A stretch of DNA of 64,000 nucleotides. Source: Eustoma russellianum. Its lineage: Eukaryota; Streptophyta; Magnoliopsida; Gentianales; Gentianaceae. Below are positions 58,591 to 64,000 of this stretch, in pieces. The notes under the pieces are model-generated. The model was not told the origin of the DNA, did no database searches, and saw only the letters and a program-made list of their open reading frames with translations. The position numbers and the translations under genes are program-made. Where the stretch lies: the NCBI GenBank assembly GCA_036186865.1, contig AP025055.1:8393815-8457814 (forward strand), written 5' to 3'. Each line of letters begins with the position of its first letter. Position 1 is the stretch's first letter.

Positions 58591-59096
58591 TGAAAGTCCT
58601 TTACAGGATCCTCTTTCACTTCCTCACCTATCTTCAACAACTCTGTATCACTTTTCTGGACCTCCTTTATTCGGTCAATTAGAGTAGGGGTGATCACCAA
58701 CGTAGCCAGTATATTCGCAGTAGACTGAACCATATATGATCCGTACTCAGCTATTTCTCTTTCAAGTGGCGTCTGTCTGGCATGACTTGATATTCCGCTC
58801 AGTGCGTCTGCTACTTTGTTTGCCTTACCTAGATGATAATGAATCGCAAGATCATAATCCTTTATCAAGCTATCTTTGTTGTCTCATATTCAACTTGTTC
58901 TGGGTGAAAAGATACTTCAAACTATTATGATCCGTGTAGACTTCGAATCTCTCACTGTACAGATAATTTCTCCGAATTTTCAACGGAAACACCACTACCG
59001 CTAATTCTAGGTCATGAGTAGGGTAATTCTGCTCGTAAGGATTCAACTGTCTTGAAGCATAAGAAATTACATGATCCTTCTACATTAAAACGCAAC
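58591..59096 (-). pseudogene. Chromovirus RNase H, second exon-like part
   Basis: On the minus strand, after the intron-like segment at 59097-59165, the frame gives GCVLM, then a stop, KDHV, YASRQLNPYEQNYPTHDLEL and YTDHNSLKYLFTQNKLNMR. It next has YDLAIHYHLGKANKVADALS and the linker to integrase, ending EDPVKDFQLN at 58591. There the Sirevirus LTR fragment abuts. Integrase and chromodomain are lost. Closest relative in the window is the copy at 25.6-28.0 kb. Confidence 0.85.
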
Positions 59097-59165
59097 CTAA
59101 CAAAAAAATTAACGCACCTATACAATGTAGGAAATTTACAATTGTGAAGCCGTTTATTTATTTAC
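59097..59165 (-). other. Intron-like segment in chromovirus RNase H (copy 2), GT...AG
   Basis: On the minus strand the codons DASKNGS-G are cut after TCAG by a 69-bp interval that starts GTAAATAAATAAAC and ends TTAATTTTTTTGTTAG. It then resumes GTTGCGTTTTAATG (CVLM). It has a GT donor, a pyrimidine run and an AG acceptor, phase 1. The copy at 27399-27467 is the same length at the same codon. Confidence 0.72.
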
Positions 59166-59841
59166 CTGATCCATTCTTGGATGCATCGCTTTATACTACA
59201 AATACTTTTCTGGAGATTGGTTATGGTAAAACTGGAGCTGAGGTTAATCTCTTTTTGAGTTCGGTGAAGCTTCGTTCACAGTCGGAAGTCCATCAAACCT
59301 CGTCTTCTTTTGCCTTAATCTAGTCACTGGAACTGCAATTCGAGAGAACCCTTCAACGAATTTCCAATAATATACTACAAGTCTTAAGAATCTTCTGACC
59401 TCTATCACGTTCGTTGGCCTCGGCCACTCCGTCATGGCTTCAATCTTCTTAGGGTCAACTGATATGTCTATCTCGGAGACTACATGTCCCAAGAATGCTA
59501 CACTGCATAGCCAAAACATGCATATACTGAATTTAGTATAGAGCTGCTTCTCTCGTAATATACTCAGCACGGTCCTTAAGTGTTCGGCATGGGCTTCTTC
59601 ATCCGATGAATATACAGAATGTCGTCAATGAATACAACCACAAACTTGTCCAGCTGCTCACGGAAGACAATGTTCTTTAAATCCATAAATGTTGTAGTGG
59701 CATTAGTTAACCCGAAGGCATCACCAAGAACTTGTAATGACAATATCGAGTACGGAAGGCAGTTTTAGCAACATCCTCTCCTTTGATCTTCAGTTGATGA
59801 TATCCTGAACGAATATCAATCTTACTAAACACTTTGACACC
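59166..59841 (-). pseudogene. Chromovirus reverse transcriptase, palm and connection
   Basis: From 59841 down: KVFSKIDIRSGYH with the first catalytic Asp, then LTNATTTFMDLKNIVFREQL, KFVVVFIDDILYIH with the second catalytic block, then after a frameshift KQLYTKFSICMFWL, FLGHVVSEIDISVDPKKIEA and RRFLRLVVYYWKFVEGFSRI. The frame is lost near 59265 and the RNase H start follows in another frame. It sits between two intron-like segments. Confidence 0.87.
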
Positions 59842-59914
59842 CTGCATTCATGTGTATAGTTCATATTTGTACATACGGTTATAGATTAGCATGTACAAAT
59901 GTAAATTACTTATC
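59842..59914 (-). other. Intron-like segment in chromovirus RT
   Basis: On the minus strand LFDQL-R is followed by 73 bp before GVKVFSKIDIRSGYH; other chromoviruses have these joined without a gap. The interval starts GATAAGTAATTTAC and ends ATGAATGCAG. Taking away the second base gives GTAAGT after AG, the plant donor consensus, so one base may have been inserted. It contains GCTAATC, a branch-point-like motif. It has an open frame that reads through by chance. Confidence 0.6.
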
Positions 59915-60150
59915 CTCAGTTGATCGAACAAGTTTTTGATTCTGAGTAACATGCATTTGTTCTTTATGGCAATTTTATTCAGTTCCTGATAATCGATACA
60001 AAGTCTCATACTGCCATCCTTCTTTTTCACGAACAGAACTGGAGCTCCCCATAGTGATGCACTAGGACGTATAAACTTTTTCGGTATCAGCTCTTGCAAC
60101 TGTACCTTCAACTCTTTCAATTCTGCTGGGGCCATCAGATACGGTGCTTT
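59915..60150 (-). pseudogene. Chromovirus reverse transcriptase, fingers
   Basis: The minus frame from 60135 reads MAPAELKELKVQLQELIPKK, FIRPSASLWGAPVLFVKKKD, MRLCIDYQELNKIAIKN and LLRIKNLFDQLR. These are the N-terminal RT motifs of gypsy chromoviruses in near-perfect form. The frame reads into the 73-bp interval that follows. Confidence 0.9.
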
Positions 60151-60419
60151 AGAAATAGGCTCACTCTTGGTACGACATTTGTTTCAAACTCTATCTCCTT
60201 TTCCAGAGGTAAGCTAGGCAAATTGTCTGAAAGACATCTGAAAACTCTCTAACCACCCGAATACTATCAAACGAAGGTGTCTCTGACTCAGTGTTGAGGG
60301 CGTATACAAGGAAACTTTCATCTCCCTTCTTCAGAGCGCTGTAGACTTGGGATGCGGTCAAGTATACATTCTGTGGTAACTTCTACAACTTGAAATTTCC
60401 CTAATAGGTGAGCTCCTCT

Positions 60420-60752
60420 TGTGCCAGATTATTAATAATTACTTGCTTTCCCCTGCAATCAATGTGAGGATGATTCTTGAGTAGTCAATCCATGTCCAAG
60501 ATGACGTCGAAGTCGGTCATCGGAATAGGAATCAGAGTGGCATCAAACGATCGTCCTTCCATTTCGAGTTCCCAACCCTTGTATAGGTGGTGTGAAATAA
60601 TAACTTGATCGCCAGCTTCCTGAACGCGATTAGGCATCTCTAAACATGTAGGACGGCTGCTAAGGTTCTAGGCAAACCTTTTTGATACGAAAGAGTGGCT
60701 TGCACCATTATCAAACAGTACAACTGCTGGCATAATGTTTACTATCGCCGCA
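60420..60752 (-). pseudogene. Chromovirus protease
   Basis: After the intron-like segment the minus strand codes for AAIVNIMPAVVLFDNGASHS and FVSKRFA, with the aspartic site DNGA in place of DSGA. It continues with EMEGRSFDATLIPIPMTDFD and VILDMD, followed by a stop, then HPHIDCRGKQVIINN. The ILGMDWL landmark of the family is changed to ILDMD-stop-L. The stretch 60150-60420 between protease and RT is linker with decayed frames. Confidence 0.8.
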
Positions 60753-60820
60753 CTTGTGACAATTTATAATTCAAGTATATGGTTTTAAACATGTATATAA
60801 TACAAGAACAACAACATTAC
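60753..60820 (-). other. Intron-like segment before chromovirus protease, GT...AG
   Basis: On the minus strand TEASKAM-GA is followed by 68 bp starting GTAATGTTGTTG and ending AATTGTCACAAG. The text then resumes T-GCG-GCG-ATA-GTA (D-AAIV). The phase-2 junction restores an Asp codon and a continuous gag-protease linker. It has canonical GT and AG ends and is AT-rich. Confidence 0.6.
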
Positions 60821-60837
60821 TCCATTGCCTTAGAGGC

Positions 60838-61085
60838 TTCCGTCTATGGTGGGGTATGGGGGGTTAGATGTACGTAACCGTACCCGTGTGTTAAAAACAC
60901 ACAGTTGTTGTTTCCCGGTGACCCATAATGATGCGTCAAATTATATCGATCAACTGCTACTTCACAATAGTAGAAGCGCAGCCAATTTAATGAGTCATGT
61001 TGCTTTATTCCATCATATTCCGAAGTCAAGAAAGAGTGTGTTCTTGACTCCATTGGAAATAGAAAGATAAACAGGCATATAATAA
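60838..61085. other. Unassigned segment within the gag-protease linker, possibly a small insertion
   Basis: The plus strand has GGTATGGGGGGTTAGATGTA, CGTAACCGTACCCGTG and TGTTTCCCGGTGACCC. These phrases recur in plant short retroposons and tRNA-related insertions in my memory, but I cannot name the family. The overlapping ORFs (60844-61053 minus, 60846-61070 plus) have no recognised motif. Confidence 0.35.
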
Positions 61086-61179
61086 CAATACTTAAACTGC
61101 GTAATTAAACATACATTTCAATACGTCAGGGGTATCTAGGACTTCAACATCTGTCAGCACATGTACTCGCGCATTGGCC

Positions 61180-62165
61180 CATGGACGGTCTCTCTCCTAT
61201 GGTGCATTTCTCTGTGGCCTATTCCTAGGCTCTGGATAGCCTTCATCAGATGACCAGTCTTACCACAATTAAGACAAGCATCGATCTTTAGTCGGCATTC
61301 TACGATGTGTAGTCTCTGACAAGTAGGGCAACGAGGGATAGCTGGCGGTGGCCCAATCCCGTACTGCTGCCCCTGTTGACGTTGTGGCTGTGGCTGGTGA
61401 TGGAGCTACTGCTCCCAATGCTGGGGTCTACCACCTTCTCTCCTTAGTGTCTTGGTCTCGTCCAAACCGATCATCTCCAGAATCTCGGGCCTCTTACCCA
61501 TGGCCTCCTCATTGCGTCTCAGAATATCACACTCGACTCGATAGCATGCGTCGAGTAACTCCCCAAAGTCTCTTGGATTAGCATTCATAATCCAAGTGCA
61601 AATGTGGGAATTCAAGCCCGCTCAAACTTATTCATCTTCAAACACTCATCTCCCATCGCTGATGGAACATACCTTCCCAAAGATGTGAACTGATTAGCAT
61701 AATCTGCTATTGTCATACCAGGATCCTGCTTCAGAGACTCAAACATCCCAATTTTCCGTAGAGTCATTAATGGTGGGATAAAGAACTTATGGATCCCCTC
61801 CAGGAAACAAGTCCAAGTAACTGGTATTGGCAATTGCTGCACATTAGTCTTCCACCACTGATTGGTCTCTCCAATAAGAAACGGTCGGATCACATGCGCT
61901 TTCATCTTGTATGGACCTGAATCAGCTCAAAATTATTTTGTACCTCATCAAGCCATTTCTCGCCTACATATGGATCAGATCCTTCCTCAAAAGTTAGAAC
62001 TCGAGCTCTTTTTAGCTCTCCAAAAAAGAAATGAGTACCGTACTGCTGTGGCGACGGCGGCGGAGGTGCAGCATGATTATTACCGCTGCCTGACCAATCT
62101 GTTCTAAGGCGTTAAGTACAGCATGTTGAAAACTTCCCTGGTCATGCTACTGAGGCGGTGGTACT
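61180..62165 (-). pseudogene. Chromovirus gag with double zinc knuckle
   Basis: On the minus strand, from 62165: a QEEVPPPQ linker, then RARVLTFEEGSDPYVGEKWL DE-like text, KAHVIRPFLIGETNQWW, LEGIHKFFIPPLMTLRKIGM with FESLKQDPGMTIADYANQF and LGRYVPSAMGDECLKMNKFE, i.e. the capsid domain. About 61240-61330 has two zinc knuckles: CPTCQRLHIVEC and CLNCGKTGHLMKAI, the second with Ile where the last Cys is expected. Two knuckles are typical of Tekay/Del gag. Frameshifts lie near 61610 and 61910. At 62165 an LTR fragment abuts, so the start of gag is missing. Confidence 0.8.
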
Positions 62166-63281
62166 TCTTCCTGTGAATATCATCAATAAGGTGAACATTT
62201 CCTTCTATCCAAGTCCATAAACAAGCCACATATACATGTCTATCCTTATTATCTCACATCAAGGTCTAAGACAACATCATAATTAATCTTGTCATCTATA
62301 TGCATCAAGTGGCTTCATGAACAATGTAAATGTTATATTCTCATGATGTAATGTCTTTGAAAACGATCCTACAATTTTCATAACGATGAAAGATCAATCA
62401 TGATGTCCATATCCATTTTTCCATAAACATTTCGAACATAACATTTTCATTAACATTCAAAACATGTCATTTTCATATGATGGCTATAGCACTTTACCTT
62501 GCATACGAATGATATCGTCATAGTAGCAGAATGATCCCTCATATAGTCACATGTACAAATATGGATCATGATGTTCCAAACATGGTGTAACATCATAAGT
62601 GCATATTACTAACAGTGACTCGATATGCCGGAGATCTCTTGTCCCGGGCAAGTGTTACACTCGGGCCTATAAAGAACACACTATATGCCCATGACACCAA
62701 CCTCCTTAGGTTCCGGTGCCATGACAGCGCTCTAATCATCAATAATATACTATATTCCCATGACACCAACAACCTCGGTTGATGTCATAACGACGCACCA
62801 AATGAACATATACATACCATAAACATGTCATGGGATATCCAACTATACAGTATGATTTGATGTGTAAGAGTGAACTTTTAAAACATGTCATGAGATACAA
62901 AATGTATGCAAATGCTCTCGGTTTCCTAGTCCATTCATCAATATATAAGTTCTCAAATATCCTCATATCATCATGTCATTAAAACTCCGTGCATATGCAC
63001 ATAATCCATGTCTTAAATCATGAAATCTACCTCCTTTTATTTTTCTCTAAGGCTCGGCCAAAACAACCTGTTAGTGTACTATTTCATACATCAACAGTTT
63101 CTTAAAATATACATTCTACACATTGTCTAATGGCCACAAACCTAAGAAATTTATTATTCATGTTCATATAAACTTTAACATAGCATAAGAAAATACATAA
63201 AGTAGTCATAATTTATATCATACTACATTTTATATACATGTGACAGAAAACGTGTATCAGAATTACTTGTTCCATAAATAT
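62166..63281 (-). mobile_element. Chromovirus LTR part, minus orientation (fragment B)
   Basis: This is a close copy of 52330-53395, starting with AAGGTGAACATTTCCTTCTA and ending with ACTTGTTCCATAAATAT, with a few small insertions and deletions. It includes the same repeated ACACCAACCTCCTTAGG units (62690-62790). No gene is visible. It joins gag on the left and a LINE piece on the right. Confidence 0.8.
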
Positions 63282-64000
63282 GATAGCCAAGAGATGATAT
63301 CTGATCAACTGCATAGCCTTGCCTTGCAACGTGTTTTCTTCAAGAAAGTAGTCTAAACCTTCAATGAGTGCATGCATTGAAAGAACAAGGGTTCGTGGTT
63401 CTCTGCAAAGCTGCAATACAATACACATGAATTAGTAGTAACAATCCCTCAGTTTAGGAGTTTGTCTTGTGTAATCAACCACTTCCATCATGCAATCCAA
63501 AGGATGATTGCATAACATGAAACATGGTGATAAAAAACAATTTTCTCCCATTCAATACAAGGAAGAAGGGGTTGACGGGCTCTTGAAGCATTTTTGACAG
63601 AAAAGGAAGATTTAGGAAGCCACATAAATCTACTTCCTCAGAAATGATGACATTTTTGCAAGCAAGGTTGAAGGAGACGAGTTTTTCATCCCAGCCTCTT
63701 CCATATGGTTCTCCATTTAGACCCGTGAAACACCTCTGAAACTTTGGCTTCAGTAGGGATCATGAGCTTTATTTAAAGTTCCTGATGCTTGACATTGAGG
63801 ATACCCCACGGGTGCCAAGGTTCATTCCAAAATAAAGTGTCTGCCCCATTCAATATATTCTGCCAAACCAGTGTCCAAAATCATCTCTTACCCATAAGAC
63901 CCTTTCCAAGAATCATAGGGTCTTGCATTGACCTCCCAAAATGGTTTCCCTTTTAAAATGACAATGACTTTCTTTATGGTTGATTATCTCCCAAATTGTA
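63282..64000 (-). pseudogene. L1-type LINE remnant, second copy
   Basis: This matches 51055-51780 over its length, from GATAGCCAAGAGATGATATC to GGTTGATTATCTCCCAAATT, with scattered differences. On the minus strand it carries the same ORF2 C-terminal text as the first copy. It runs off the window edge. It lies on the other side of the LTR fragment compared with copy A. Confidence 0.75.

Overview
This window is repeat-filled nuclear DNA of a flowering plant, probably a eudicot. The evidence is the set of plant retrotransposon lineages it carries: long-LTR Tekay/Del-type chromoviruses, Sirevirus-type Ty1/copia elements with several polypurine tracts, a Tat-type Ty3/gypsy element with a second (archaeal-type) RNase H, RTE-clade LINEs with the usual plant RTE tail, and an L1-type plant LINE with a C-terminal RNase H. 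I find no host gene, tRNA, rRNA or other stable RNA gene. Every long reading frame belongs to a mobile element, and nearly all are broken by stops, frameshifts or truncations.

Layout. 1-19040 looks like one old Tekay element: a 5' LTR end (1-2016), a 3' integrase plus chromodomain (about 13.75-15.08 kb) and a 3.9-kb 3' LTR (15125-19040). A minus-strand Sirevirus-type copia element lies inside it (about 2.0-13.4 kb), and that copia element is itself split in its gag by an RTE LINE (about 6.7-10.5 kb). 19.0-25.5 kb holds a chromovirus LTR fragment, then a copia arrangement in which a pol end, one LTR and a gag start follow each other. A solo copia LTR (21309-24345, with a 5-bp target duplication) is inserted in that LTR. 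25.5-28.0 kb is a minus-strand chromovirus pol. 28.0-33.5 kb is a decayed RTE LINE split by a 4.5-kb solo LTR (28140-32631), also with a clean 5-bp duplication. 33.8-39.7 kb is a Tat-type gypsy element, cut off inside its integrase and joined directly to a plus-strand Sirevirus (39.7-45.9 kb) that keeps its 3' LTR. 45.9-49.5 kb is a scrambled second copia relative with an extra ORF region present twice. 50.2-53.4 kb is a minus-strand LINE end plus an LTR fragment. 53.5-57.2 kb is an L1-type LINE bracketed by TA microsatellites. 57.5-58.6 kb is a third fragment of the Sirevirus LTR. 58.6-62.2 kb is a minus-strand chromovirus with gag, protease, RT and RNase H. 62.2-64.0 kb repeats the LTR and LINE segments of 51-53 kb in swapped order.

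The observation I rate highest is that the minus-strand chromovirus at 58.6-62.2 kb is interrupted by three short AT-rich segments of 68, 73 and 69 bp that look like spliceosomal introns. The 69-bp one recurs at exactly the same codon and the same length in the separate chromovirus copy at 27.4 kb. Other points of interest are two solo LTRs with the same ATAAG target duplication, a block of about 45 bp ending in GGGTGCACCGT shared near the 3' ends of several LTR families, palindrome clusters in the Sirevirus LTRs, inactivating changes at catalytic residues, and several chimeric element junctions.
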